A DNA stretch of 64,000 bases from Whalleya microplaca (GCA_022497155.1 MU385766.1:124001-188000); one strand, 5' to 3'. Counted from the first letter of the stretch, positions 44,070 to 55,901 are shown. Notes: generated by a model not told the origin, from the sequence alone. Translations and numbers: made by a program.

Positions 44070-45959
44070 ATGGCCTACAGCAATGGCAGCGGCGCCCCTT
44101 CGCCTCGATCGTTCGCGATACAGCATCAGCGACCTAGAGACAGCTTCACCGGATGTTCAAGGATCGTCGATTACGAGCTCCTAGGCAAGCTAGGCGAGGG
44201 TACTTTCGGGTGAGCATCGCCAACTTCACCTCCATATACTCCATACGCCTTTCTAACTCCCCGCGACAGAGAAGTCCACAAGGCGAGATCACGAAGAAAT
44301 GGAACCTTGGTTGCCTTGAAGAAGATCATTATGCATAATGAGAAAGATGGGGTCCGTCATAGCCTACAGGGTGCTCGTCACCACTACCGCCGCTAACTCA
44401 CCATTCAGTTTCCAATCACTGCGCTGCGCGAGATCAAGCTTCTCAAGTCACTGTCGCATAGAAATGTATTGCGTCTAGATGACATGGCTGTCGAACACCA
44501 TAGCAAAGCTAGTGAGTTGCGCTCGACTAGAATGAACTACTTTCGCTAGACTAACATCGTCGAGCCGATAAGAGAAAGCGCCCCATCATGTATATGGTCA
44601 CGCCGTACATGGACCACGATCTTTCCGGTCTGCTCGACAATTCTACCGTCCAATTTACCGTACCGCAGATCAAGTGCTACATGCTCCAGCTCCTCGAAGG
44701 CCTCCGCTATCTGCACGACAGCAAGATTCTCCATAGGGACATGAAAGCTGCCAACCTACTTATCAACAACAAAGGCATACTTCAGATTGCTGATTTTGGC
44801 CTTGCAAGACATTATGAGGGATCCGTACCAAAACCAGGTGGAGGTGGCGGTGAAGGACGAAGAGAGTACACAAGTCTTGTCGTCACACGATGGTACCGAC
44901 CACCTGAGCTCTTGTTACATCTCAAAAGCTACACCACTGCTATTGACATGTGGGGCGTTGGGTAAGATGCATCAGATACCACGTTATTGTATAACTCACT
45001 GATTGATTTGTAGCTGTGTTTTCGGCGAGATGCTGGTCCGGAAGCCTATTTTAGCTGGTGAGAGTGATGCACATCAACTCGACATTATATTTGATCTGGT
45101 AGGATCGCCTACAGAGCACAATATGCCCGGATGGAAGCAGTTGCCTGGTGGTGAACATCTAAATCCACGACCGAAGCCTGGATCACTGTCTCAACGGTTC
45201 CGCGAACATGGGTCAGGTGCCATTTCTCTACTCAAGGAACTATTGCAACTTGATTGGCGGGCCCGTATCAACGCAATCGACGCGCTGGAGCATCCCTACT
45301 TCAAAACTGCCCCATTCCCAGCAAGACCGGAAGACCTTCCCACATTTGAGGAAAGTCATGAGTTAGACCGAAGGAAGTTCCATGATCGGAAAGCTGCCCT
45401 GCCGCCTGCCCCTAAGGGGGGGACAGTCGGCGTTAGCGCTTTCGAAGGCCCCAATGCAGGGTTTGCGAATGGGGATGGATACGGCAACAGGAACAGCAGA
45501 TATCCGAGAAACCACGGTGGGCACCGTGGTGGTGAGGACGGGCGCAGACCTGCCTGGTCTCGGGACCATCACTTGGAACATAGGCTACCGCCGCGACCAC
45601 CGCCTCCCGAACATCCTGGTAATGGTTGGGACCATCCCGGCGAGTATCACGACTCGTTTAGAGAACGACCGCCGCCGAGAGCCCGTGGAGGAGGTGGTGG
45701 AGGTAATCGACCAGACGTCGACACTTATATCCCTAGCTACCGGGGCGGGCGAGAAGATCGCCCGCCCAGAGACGAACGCCCACCCAGAGAAGACCGCCCC
45801 CCGAGGGATGATCGTCGAAGATGGGATGATCGAGATGACAGACGGCACGACTGGGACCGTCGGGAAAGAGATTACGATGACCGCAGTCGCGCAAGCCAAA
45901 CGAAGAGCCGCAGCCGCTCCCCCATTAGGGAGAGAGACCGAGATGTATATCGCAGATAG
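44070..45959 (+). CDS. BUR1: Cyclin-dependent kinase Bur1 (CDK9 type)
   Basis: P-TEFb-type kinase that phosphorylates elongation factors and the RNA polymerase II tail. Five exons: 44070-44209, 44270-44351, 44409-44511, 44565-44961 and 45014-45959, giving 555 aa. The glycine loop is [11 protein letters not shown], the ATP-binding Lys is K64 (VALKK), the C-helix motif is PITALREIK (76-84), the catalytic loop [10 protein letters not shown] has Asp167, and DFG is at 185-187. The activation segment has [15 protein letters not shown], the CDK9/Bur1 signature. The C-terminal third is Pro/Arg/Gly/Asp-rich with repeated RPPRD-like units and ends in an RS/RD-rich tail. The stop TAG at 45957-45959 is followed in frame by 19 sense codons with the same Arg/Ser character before TAA at 46017. 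Intron 2 uses a GTCCGT donor. Confidence 0.94.
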
Positions 45960-47312
45960 GATCGCAGACGTTCTCGTGGACGTTCACGCAATCGTTCACC
46001 CATTCTTAACTACGGATAATATCACATCACAAGCGAATCAATCCTCATCTTCCTCCCCACCATGGGCTGAGAACAAAGGCCCCTAACTCCCACTTCTAAC
46101 ACTTAACATCATGGCTTACGGGTAATTGATATTTGACAGGGCCGTGATAGGCGGTCGGCTTTGATCTTGCGGCGTACCAGGTTCAGGGGCTTAAGTCCCA
46201 AGTGAGCTGGGCCAGGTGTTCATGTTATAGCGATGGGCTTACCTGCACGAGATATTAAATTTGATTCCCAATAATAGCGTGTTATGTCTCATATGTTTCG
46301 TGAGCAAAGATCAATAACCTGCCACTGCAAGTATGCCATCTTGTATTTTACCCATAGATGCCTCAGCTTGATTTTATACTCGCATGCGACTTATTGTGAA
46401 ACTGGGGAAGATTATATAATCAGGATACTACTTTGAGACTGGGTGTAAGCGAAGAGCAGGTGAGACTTATACGGAGTCCAAACGGTGCAGTTATTGTGCG
46501 TCAAGGTATAAGAAGCTATCAGATTGCTTTGCTTAGGCGAGAAGATAGTATCTAACAAGACTGATATATAAGTATAGCTAAGTATATAGCTTACTGATTG
46601 ATAACAAATCTTAGATATACATTGAAACAAGTTTTGAAGGCTCTCATATCCTGCATTAGCTGTCGAAGAGATGTCGGCTTCAGGATGGAGTATTTGTAGC
46701 TGCATTAAGACATTGTCGTCCTCTGAAAGGGTTTGATGAGTTGACATCAGTCTTTCTTGGCTGCAGGCTCATTTATAGTCATATACTATAGCAACGTCGG
46801 ATGATATCTCTATATCACTCCGCCCCCAAGCTCCACGAGACCATGGTATTCATTCGGTGTATAACCTAAGCTGTTGAAAGGATCTGGTTTAAGGAACCGT
46901 CCACTTTAAATACCGAAGCTTTCCATACGTGATGGCCATCATGCCTCAATTTTAGCATTTATAGAGTTGGACGCAAGGCGAATGCCGTGAAGACTCCGCT
47001 ATAGAATATCCTTCGAGCTCATTATGGAAACGGAATCCTTCCTCATGTCAATCAATCCATCTCGACCCTCAAACGACTGAATTGGTAAATAGTACTGATG
47101 CTATTTAGAAATCTATTGCATGTGTATTTACCTGAGCTTATAATTAGTTGGCAATGAATATGTTGAATATAAAAGGGTTTAAGATCCCAATTGCCAGTCT
47201 CATCATACCACCACACTTCCAACTTACTCACCACCAAAGCCTATCAGTCCCAATACTATTAGAACACTTACCCGAAGTCACAACAACACATCAAACCCCC
47301 CAACCCGCCGCA
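45960..47312. other. Intergenic, no clear gene
   Basis: About 1.35 kb. The first 60 bases are the possible readthrough tail of BUR1. The rest is AT-rich with short frames that match nothing. A TATA-like ATATAAAA at 47166-47173 lies 140 bases upstream of the small secreted protein gene. Confidence 0.5.
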
Positions 47313-47666
47313 ATGCAGATTCTACAAATCATCGCGCTGGTCTCCCTCCTGGGCGTCACCAACGCCAAAATCAACCAATACCTCTCCGAGGACGACTGCC
47401 ACGCGGACAGGAACAACCAGAAGCACACGGAGGACGTGCGCACGACGGTGGCCAAGGACGTCAAGATCGTCTTCACCAACGAGCTCCTGAACCCCTACTC
47501 TACCTCCGACTGCAGCGGCAAGGCCCTCGGCAGCTTCCCTAGGAACAAGTGCAACCCCGTCGAGACGCTGTTCGATAAACCCGTCAAGTGTGTCCGTCCG
47601 ACCAAGGATAAGCGACGGAGAAGAGGCGCGGACGTGGTTGAAGTTGAAGAGCCTACCGATGTCTAG
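47313..47666 (+). CDS. Small secreted cysteine-containing protein
   Basis: Single exon, 117 aa, not assigned to a family. The first 18 residues (MQILQIIALVSLLGVTNA) form a clear signal peptide. The mature part of about 99 residues has four cysteines (DDCH, SDCSG, NKCNP, VKCVR), which could make two disulphides. It ends with a polybasic KDKRRRRG stretch and an acidic tail, possibly a processing site. The coding part is GC-rich compared with its AT-rich surroundings. The frame is open upstream to 47148, but that part reads like leader, and the ATG at 47313 places the signal peptide at the N-terminus. The size and Cys content fit secreted effectors or cell-surface proteins of fungi; no function can be given. 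Confidence 0.72.
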   Translation: MQILQIIALVSLLGVTNAKINQYLSEDDCHADRNNQKHTEDVRTTVAKDVKIVFTNELLNPYSTSDCSGKALGSFPRNKCNPVETLFDKPVKCVRPTKDKRRRRGADVVEVEEPTDV

Positions 47667-49048
47667 GCGTGGAGGCTGGGTCTACTGTGTAGGAAGTGCA
47701 TCGTTTGCCGGCTAAGATGGTCTACATATCACCAGATCGGATATGTCAGCGGACAGCGCAACTTTGATGTCGGAGGCTAGGGGTCCTAGGTGTGATCTAT
47801 AGGGTGCTATAGGATGAGGTATCGCGTTTCCTGTCGTAATCCGAGGTGATAGTCTAGAAGTCAATACAGACGTCATGCACACTATCATTTCAAGCATTTT
47901 CATGTGGTATGTATAACTCATTGATGGTAAGCCATCCAGCGCGGAGATATGTTGCCTGTCTAAGTGAGCTTATTCAAACTACCAACTTACCGTGGAGTAT
48001 GCAATTTAATCCGTGTGCAGTCCGACCTCATATGACAGTAAGTGCCGATATCAGAAGTCATATTTAGTGATGGTGCGCATAAGATTATCTAATGGTACTG
48101 CAGAGTTGCAGCCGCATTGACGTGTGTCGATCGAAACTAGCGGAGCTGTCAGTCCAAGCTGGTGCAGCTTTCTGCACGCCATTCCTAAGCGAGGATTGGA
48201 CAGATGCAGTTTCGATGTTGTATTATAACCAGGAAGATGGCTTTTAATACATGCAAGGTTTCACATGTCAACGGCCCTTTGGAAATAGGGACTTTTGCTC
48301 CATACCACAGTAAGGTGATAAAATGAGCGATATTGAGCTCCGACTTCGCCCACTGGCTCACCAAGGCTCAGCTTGTTTCTATCACACTCCCACCCACTTG
48401 AAAACTTGATGTGTCTTGTCTCATCTTTGGATTTCAAGGAGTCTTAGAAACTTGTGCAGGTTTGATATATAATTTGAAAAATCAGGAATTGCTGACGTTA
48501 TACACCGAATTGTTATACTCCTATGTTGCAGTTTGCGCTTCGACTAATATCAGATTTGGAAGAACATCCAGAGATCTCTCGGAGAAGAGACCACTGCTAA
48601 GCAGCTATAGACATGGGTTTGATATCTTCCTACTGTAAATGTACCTACGCAGTAATATAATACCTATGCCCTAAGGATTTATACGGGTACGACTTCTGAG
48701 CCACGTGTTGCTGCGCAGGTGCACGAACTGTACATCGTCTTAAGCAACATGTCTCGGGTAGCATTTGAATTACCAAATACTAAGTTGAATAAGAGAGTCC
48801 TCCGAGAAGTCTATAGTAAGCCTCATCTTGGCTTCCTTGATCACCAGTACTTATAGATCTACGGGCTCCACCTGCCAGGCAAGCCGGCCAAGGTAGTAGT
48901 CGACAGCTCGATTCGGTGTCTTGCATATTAGGTGCTTGTAGCCATGACTTCAAACAGCCGCATGCCCCTTGCCTCTGTTCTTGTCTTCTCATCGATTCAG
49001 TTCGATGCTATTGAATCGTCATTGACCAGGCCAGCTTGAAGGGTTGGG
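47667..49048. other. Intergenic, no clear gene
   Basis: About 1.4 kb between the small secreted protein gene and the seven-helix membrane protein gene. It is AT-rich; frames at 48411-48638 and 48780-48992 match nothing and have no plausible splicing. Confidence 0.5.
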
Positions 49049-50798
49049 ATGGTAGCTCAAGTCCCTGAAGGCGCCTTGAGCACAGCTGTCGGGGTCGAGA
49101 TATATACGCTCTTTTGCGTGTTCTGCAACTGTCTCAGTAAGTAATATCCCGTGTTAGTCATTATCCCCGGCTTTAGGAATCGCAAACACGAGTTTCCTTT
49201 GAGAATATGTTCTGAAGTTCAGGACTTCCGAAACATATCTTAGCACTCCCTAATGTTCATCAAGCAGCTTTTATAAAAGAGAGAATACTAACTCTGGATG
49301 TTGTAGTGATATGGCTGGTTTGGGTTCATCACGAGAGGACTAGCTGTACGTAAAATAGCCATTCTATAAGTATCGACTAACGAGGAACGGCTATTAGATG
49401 TTGCCTTCCTGTCGTACTTTACTCTCCTGAGCACTGTTGCGAGCCTTGGCCAGCAATTTCACACGGTCGCTCGTTGGAGAGATATCAAGGTTGAACAGTA
49501 TCAGCATGCTCTGGCTACTGTCGGTGAGCGAGAAGCTGCTATCACTGGCCAGTCAGTGGGCGTAGACTTGGTGCTGTTCTATATTCGTCAGTTCCCTCGA
49601 GTCTTTGGAAGAGCGCTCGACTTACAATTACTACAGAGTACTATGCCTACAATGTAGAATCACTTCTATGTTTCCTCTGGTACTGGTCTCACATTATTTT
49701 CTATTGTATATACAGACTAACAAATAGTATATAGGGCATGCGCACTCACACAAACGATATATGACTACACAGACATTGATGTCTTCAAGCGACTTAGAAG
49801 GCTGAGCCAAGCAATCACTAAAATAGTCGCCGCCTTGTTGCCAGCTGTCCTACTTTCGCTATTGCGAATCGATACGGTACGACAATCACCTGTGGCTGTT
49901 GGTATGTAGCGTCTGGGGTCATAACCCCTTCTACCCTGAGTGATAAGCACGAATTTTCTATTCGAGTATTTCCGGGAGTTAACGGCTTCTAAGCAAGCCT
50001 TAGAGCTCTCGGTTTCTCGCCATACTGTCGAGAATGAGCAAGAACTAACTTGGATGTTGTAGTGGTGTTAGCCGATGCGTGCAGTAGGTGACCGAGTAAC
50101 TATTTATATGTGGAAAGTTACTGACAAAGGATTTAGTCTTCGTCAGCCTTAGCCTTGGTGGCATACTACTCATAGCAATCCTCGTGAAATATATACGCAC
50201 GAGACGGAAGCTCCTAACATGGAACGTCAACTACGGAAGTGCAGCCACCTCACAGCGCACAGAGCGGCCCGATAGCCTGGCCACCACATTGGAGGACAAG
50301 CGGCCTCGAAACATCTACGACAAATGGCTTGTGATGCGCTTCAGTATCGCCTTCATCGTAATCGGCTGTTACGAGGCGGTCTTGATCATATATCAGATCT
50401 CGCAGATATCGAAGAGCACGACGAGCGAGGCCGTGGGTGACACGGTTAACTTGTCGTTGCAGAGAGCGAGGAAGGACTTCCTGTCGTTCATGGTCGGCGT
50501 TTCGGCGAGCTTGCTCGTGTTCGTGGTCTTCGGTACTACGCGACCTCTGCGGCAGACGATGCGCGAGAAGTTCGTCCCGACATGCTTCCGTAGAAAGCAG
50601 CCCGTGGCACCACTACCTGCTCGGGCCCCGTCTCCGAGACGAGAAAGGTTCAGTCCTTCGTCCGACTCGAGCGTACCGGTGGGCAGCGAGTCCGTGATTA
50701 TACTTCGAGACTTGGGATCGAACAGAGGGAGTACCGCACGGTCCGATGAGGAGTGGTCTTATGCTGCTAGACCAACAAGCACACGAGTCAATGTCTAG
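49049..50798 (+). CDS. Seven-helix integral membrane protein, receptor-like, unknown ligand
   Basis: Not assigned to a named family. Eight exons: 49049-49136, 49307-49345, 49398-49523, 49557-49586, 49637-49679, 49735-49901, 50063-50083 and 50137-50798, giving 391 aa with the frame kept at every junction. Seven hydrophobic segments can be read: IYTLFCVFCNCLMIWLVW; VAFLSYFTLLSTVASL; a stretch around VDLVLFYIQYY and LLCFLWACALT; VAALLPAVLLSLL; ACIFVSLSLGGILLIAILV; FSIAFIVIGCYEAVLII; and FMVGVSASLLVFVVFG. A hydrophilic loop of about 50 residues lies between helices 5 and 6, and a Ser/Arg/Pro-rich tail of about 90 residues follows helix 7. This topology suggests a fungal receptor-like protein, which is inference. 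The smallest exons (21, 30 and 39 nt) make the model in the middle less certain than its ends. Confidence 0.62.
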
Positions 50799-51826
50799 AT
50801 TGATCTACGAAAGGGCGGGCGAAGGTTATGATAACGCATGGGTATGCCATATCTATGCGGCTGCCTCGTCGAGTTTGAACAATTTTCTCAACAGTCGTTC
50901 AAGCAGCTTCCATGAACATGACAAAGTAATAGAGCTCTTAGATTGGCATGATATATCACGTTACGAATGGTGGATTCATAAAGATCTGGCTCGCGCCTCT
51001 GGGCGTTTAGAGATAGGAAGAGGAAGATACTAAAGATGGAAGCTAAAGAGAACGAGACCATGATAACAGAGCGACAGGTGAGAGGAAGCTAGAAGGTTCA
51101 TCGGATTGGAATATTTTTGATACCCCCCTATAACTTGCACCTAAAAGAAGGCTATTGTCACATATTGGATAGGTAGAAGCAGAGGCATGTTCTTAATCTG
51201 GAATGCCTCAGGAACAGGTGTTCATTGTTATTTGCATAGTATCACGTAGATTAATGAAGAGACGTTACCCATGTACTCACTATCGGCATGTTGAGTTTAT
51301 CCATTTCTCTCATTGTTTAGATTTAGCCAACCAATATTGACGACTTACCCCTATATACCCTTCCTAAGTACCAAGTTCAAACACTTATGTACGTTACTCT
51401 ATAACCTAGGAGCTGCCGAAAGCTAGTTATCACTGTTAGCTTATATTACAGTTTCATGATTAATGTTCATTTGATTTTACAGTGTAGCTAGACCGCCTTT
51501 CTATTCATCTTTAGGAAGCAGTTCCCTCATCATGCCTAGGATATGATCTGGCAACAAGTTAAGCGCTATCACGGCCCACAAGATTAACAAGTTATATGGT
51601 ATAGTGATGAGTATCTATTCGACTAAGATAACTCCACTCGTATTAGTTTCCCAGTTTAAAATCCTGTGGGGATACACTGAATCGAATGCTCTTTTTGCAA
51701 TTGAGATTACAATACAATATGTCTACATAAGTAGCTATGGGGTTCAAGCTGATTAGCCTTTATGTCTACTAATGTTTACATTGAGCAGATATGACGTAGG
51801 TGCTCTAAGTTCGTTGATCTGTACCA
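50799..51826. other. Intergenic between convergent genes
   Basis: About 1 kb, AT-rich, between the 3' ends of the seven-helix protein and the small membrane protein. No coding pattern or repeat is seen. Confidence 0.5.
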
Positions 51827-52600
51827 TCATGAGAAGTCGCTTTCACTGCTCTCCTCGTGAATCGTCTGAGAAAGTAGTCCCTTACGTCGTCTCCTAGGCT
51901 TTTCGGAGGATCTTAGTAGTTTCCACTGTTTCTCAAACTGCTCATTCGCATCCATATTGCTCATCTCCTTTCTTGACTTCGCACGCTGAGAGGTTATGCT
52001 GGGCAGTGACAACCTGCTGGAGCTATCACCGGACCCTGCTCCCGAATCTAGCTCGTCAGACTCGTGCCCTTCTACTTTTAGTGGCAGTGTTCTGTCTTTC
52101 CGCCGTTGTAGACCTCGCTGTTGTGAAGCATCGACTCCCAGCAGGACAAAGATGGAGCTTGAGGTTCCATACAACATACACCCGGCACAGATACCTATAA
52201 TAGCTGCGCACGCGAGCTGCGTTGTGTGTCAGTGTTGGTCCAGAAGAGTCTCCCATGTGTAATTCAACATAACCGAGGTCTCTTACGTAGATGTATAGGT
52301 ACTGTTGCACGGTTAGTAGCGGTTCGATGTTAGATACAGTTCACGCCTTCGCATGCACTAGGACGGATGGTAGAAGAACAATACCTTAAGTCTCACAACC
52401 AAACTCACGACGGCATAAGGAACCGTGGAAAGCACATTGAACATGTACAGGAAAGGGGACAAGAGGAAGGCAAGGCAGCTAAGGCAATAGTAGATTGGGT
52501 AGTACAGAGGTATGGCGAGGATGTAACACAGCTTCAATATTAATATGAGGGCCGAATATAAGAACAGGCCAACAGTCCGCAAGGATGCAAGCCAGTCCAT
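51827..52600 (-). CDS. Small fungal membrane protein, unknown
   Basis: Three exons on the minus strand, 52385-52600, 52287-52301 and 51827-52216, all in phase 0, give 206 aa. The second exon has only 15 bases (YLYIY). The N-terminal half is very hydrophobic, with about three membrane segments: VGLFLYSALILILKLCYILAI, a second through SCLAFLLSPFLYMFNVL, and a third built across the exon joins (YLYIYLACAAIIGICAGCML). The C-terminal half is soluble, Ser-rich and then strongly basic (EKPRRRRKGLL), and ends in an acidic ESSESDFS tail. A conserved-looking block, MDANEQFEKQWKLLRSSE, precedes the basic run. No family name is recognised. The position of the introns inside the hydrophobic part supports the model, since both junctions extend helices. 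Confidence 0.7.
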
Positions 52601-53879
52601 TTCCGGGGCCTGGCCGTCGATGGCCCCTCGCGATGAGTTGAACTTGATTGATGAATCTTGGTGTTTTTAGTATATGATGGATAAACACGAAGTATGACGA
52701 GGATCATACTGAGCTCTTGGCATCTACCTCAGCAGCTCAGATGATCTACGTACGTGACACGAAATAGCTATGTTGTGCCCGGTAGGTCCCGACTGATACC
52801 TGGGTATGCATGTACATTGCCAGATGCCCAGGCGCCTTCGTGGAATGGACATCCAATGCGAACCTCAAGGCGCATCATTAGTCCGATCTAGTGGGGTAGA
52901 CCCGCTTGCCTACCTAGGTACATATGTACCTACCTACCTACAGCTCGCGGGTTCAGCTCTGTAAAGCAGATCGAGGCTGTTATGTAATTAAAAAAGACGG
53001 ACGCACGATACACAGTGACAGCAGCCGTGTTGATCAGCTATACCATGGTAGGCAATCAGTACTCTATACTTTGAGATACGGTTGTTACACAGGTAATGAG
53101 GGTGCTGGCCTACCTTACCCTATCAGTCTATGTGAGTGTGTGTATATATATCTTGTCTGACTGATTAGATAAATCGATTGTCTTTAAGATAACAAAAAAG
53201 TAAAGTTCTTAGATAAGCGACTTCGACTTATTTTAGTCTCACCCACTCACAAAGAAAGCCAAAAAGGAAGAAAGGAAGCAAGTGGAAGTAGAGGTAACAG
53301 AAGCAGTCGACTGGATATCAAGTAGAAGGAATGAATGGTTGCAGGTAGCCTGTACTTCGATCATGGCCAGTGCGTCATGCCTCCAACAGGGAGCAGGGGT
53401 TGGGCGGGGTTGGGGGGTCCAGCTTCTCACTAGATGGGCTGATTGGATGCGTTAGGTTATCAACGAACTTACCTTCGACCTTGACCTCGTCCTTCTCGTT
53501 TAGATCTTGCCAACTGCCCAATCGCTCCCCATTCTCCGTCTGGCTGTCTCATCGTCGGACTACGCCAAAAAGGTCTCATGACCACTTTGCCTGCGATGAT
53601 CCCGCATCAGCACAGTCTTCTTCCATTCAACACTGCAGCTTTGAATCACTGAATCAGTTTCCCCCATTCCCCCCCCAGGTCACACCGCCAGCCCGCCCGC
53701 GCACTACATCCACTACATCCCGCTCCCAGCTTCCGACTTCCCCGCGATTTCCATTTCGCCTTCCCCCCTCCGCGTTTCCCTTTTTCCCTTGGGTACCTGG
53801 GCTTTGCCTTGGGTCTACGCCGCGCGCAAGGTCCAAACAGGTCCAGAGGGGCATTGTTTCCCCCCACACGCCACACACG
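52601..53879. promoter_or_regulatory. Divergent upstream region with palindromic TAGGTA cluster
   Basis: About 1.3 kb separating two divergent genes. At 52915-52932 there is a perfect 18-bp palindrome (TAGGTACATATGTACCTA), directly followed by ACCTACCTACCTAC. From 53650 to 53830 the plus strand is extremely C/T-rich, as expected for the leader of the SNF1 beta gene. The frame of that gene is open upstream to 53370, but only from a GTG. Confidence 0.45.
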
Positions 53880-55452
53880 ATGGGAAACAACCCTTCGACC
53901 TCGAAGCCGGCCACCCCCACACCTGCTTCGACGCACGACTCCCCACGAGCTTCCAAGAAGGAACCCAAGAACCTGGTATCCATCCATCACCAGCAGATCC
54001 GGTCACCAGCGTCGCCCGAGGCTTCGGTAGTCCAGGCACAAGGCTCCACTATAGTTAATAGGAACTCGCAGTCGAGGCCGCTCTCCATCCTGAACTCGTC
54101 CTCTCCCTCTACCACCACCTCTAATTGCTCTACCGGTCCTCCTCCTCCCAAGGTGCTCGAGTCGAGGCAGAGGCCCTTCGATTTCAAGGATGAGCACTCT
54201 CAGCCCGTAGCCGTTCCCGCATCCCATTCTCATTCGGAACAGGAGCCATCATTTGCCATCGACTCCCAGTACGAAGAGAGCTTACGTTCGGGTCCTACTT
54301 CCAGCAGTATCCAAGACATGTCTTACCATACCTCCCGTCCACCACGGCTACCGCTCCCCATAGAGGAAGAGATTCACACGCCTGGCTCACCCATAGTCGC
54401 CCCGACTGATGCTGATGAGAAAAGTATTGATGATATTACCTTAGACGACTCGAACAGCATACCGCGCCGCGCATCTGGGCTTAGCAATGCGACTGACGAG
54501 GAAGATACCGAAGAGCTGCGGGTCGACAAGACCAGACCGACCATACCGACTCGCATAGAGTGGTTGCGCGGTGGTCAAAAGGTCTATGTCACGGGAACGC
54601 CCTTCCAATGGAGCCGGAAGCAGCGATTGGTTCCTGCGTGAGTTTACCCCTTCTGGCTGGCAGTGTTCCAGCATCGGAAGTCTGATGACTGGATAGCCAA
54701 GTATCTTTCCCTATAAGCATTTAGCCTAAGTTAAAAGGGCGAGTCGAGATTCAATCTTTCATTGTTGCTAACATTGTGTCGATAATAGCAAGGGGAAAGA
54801 AGGGGTGCTGGAGACTGTAATACCAGTCTTCCCGGGCACTCACCATATAAAATTCCTGGTCGATGGCAGCATGCAAACGTCACCAGACCTGCCTACGACT
54901 GTTGACTTTGGGAACAATCTGGTCAACTATATTGAAGTAAGCGGTGACGATGCACGGAATCTACCTCTAGACCCTGGAGTTCCTAAATCGAACGAAGCCG
55001 CTCAACGACTTCCATCAGCACACCCGTCGGCCGATGATTCAGCCAAGGTTCCCCAACACAAGATTATAGACCCCGTGGAGACGTTCTCCAGCAAGTTCCC
55101 TAAATATCTAGACGACTTCGACCAGCCCGAGGACACACCGTTATACAAACTCTCGACCCTAGCCCTGGAAAGACTCCCAGCGCCGCCTAGCTTACCTGGT
55201 TTCTTAAGTAAGCCAATATTGAATAATACGACCCTAATTAAGGACGATAATAGTGTTCTGAATATGCCGAACCACACTGTACTCAACCATCTCGCCACTT
55301 GTAGTATCAAGAATAATGTTCTGGCCGTATCGGCTACTACAAGATATCAGAACAAGGTGAGTCGATACAGGAGTTCTACTCGTTCTACTCGTCGTGCTAA
55401 CGGTGCTAAGTACGTAACCACGATTATTTACAAAGCCACGAAAGATGATTAG
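53880..55452 (+). CDS. SNF1/AMPK kinase complex beta subunit (Gal83/Sip2 type)
   Basis: Scaffold and targeting subunit of the SNF1/AMPK energy-sensing kinase. Three exons, 53880-54637, 54789-55356 and 55411-55452, give 455 aa. The start MGNNPSTSKP is an N-myristoylation signal, known for this family, which also fixes the start codon. Residues 10-225 are Ser/Pro/Thr-rich and probably disordered. The glycogen-binding CBM48 domain begins at IEWLRGGQKVYVTGTPFQW (about 230-250) and continues across the intron to FPGTHHIKFLVDG and VNYIEV. The C-terminal ASC domain includes FPKYLDDF, LNHLATCSIKNNVLAVSATTRY and, after the last intron, YVTTIIYK. That intron (54 nt) is in frame and free of stop codons, so retention would insert 18 residues into the ASC domain. 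Confidence 0.93.
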
Positions 55453-55901
55453 TCGTCTTCTAGAGCTCACGCCTTCGAGGCAGAAAGAGTCACGCTGTAT
55501 GGCCTATAGAAGCCATCGAATTATCTTCCATGAGTGGTCCGCGTTGGTGGATTCTTAATTTAGATCTCCATCGTGCGCTCGCAATCAAATGTGATGTGGG
55601 GAAAAGGTGTCATGCTACATTTAATGTAATCTATGAATTTTGGAAGCATAGCGACGGCACAAGCAGTGTATTCGGCGGTGTCCTGCGCGAGTCCAGGAAA
55701 TTCAGCTTCAGCTCGACTACATGAGTTTATTGCGGCGATTGTAAATACCGCGAGAAGCTACATTGTAAGAGCAAGATGGAGCCATGGGAATTTGATGCGA
55801 CGGTCTAATCCATGATCAGATGCAGCTCAGTTGGTTGATGTTGGTAATGAATAAAAAAGACAATCACATATGGGATGTCCCATCTTGAACTTGAGTCTCT
55901 T
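55453..55901. other. Intergenic between convergent genes
   Basis: 449 bases between the stop codons of the SNF1 beta gene and KAE1. Nothing else is seen. Confidence 0.5.

Noticed and set aside
45382..46086. 234-codon frame over the BUR1 tail
   Set aside because: Shadow frame over the repetitive Arg/Pro-rich coding region; the kinase frame is certain.
53370..53879. Upstream extension of the SNF1 beta frame by 170 codons
   Set aside because: It starts at a GTG and covers a C/T-rich leader; the ATG at 53880 gives the N-myristoylation signal expected for this subunit.
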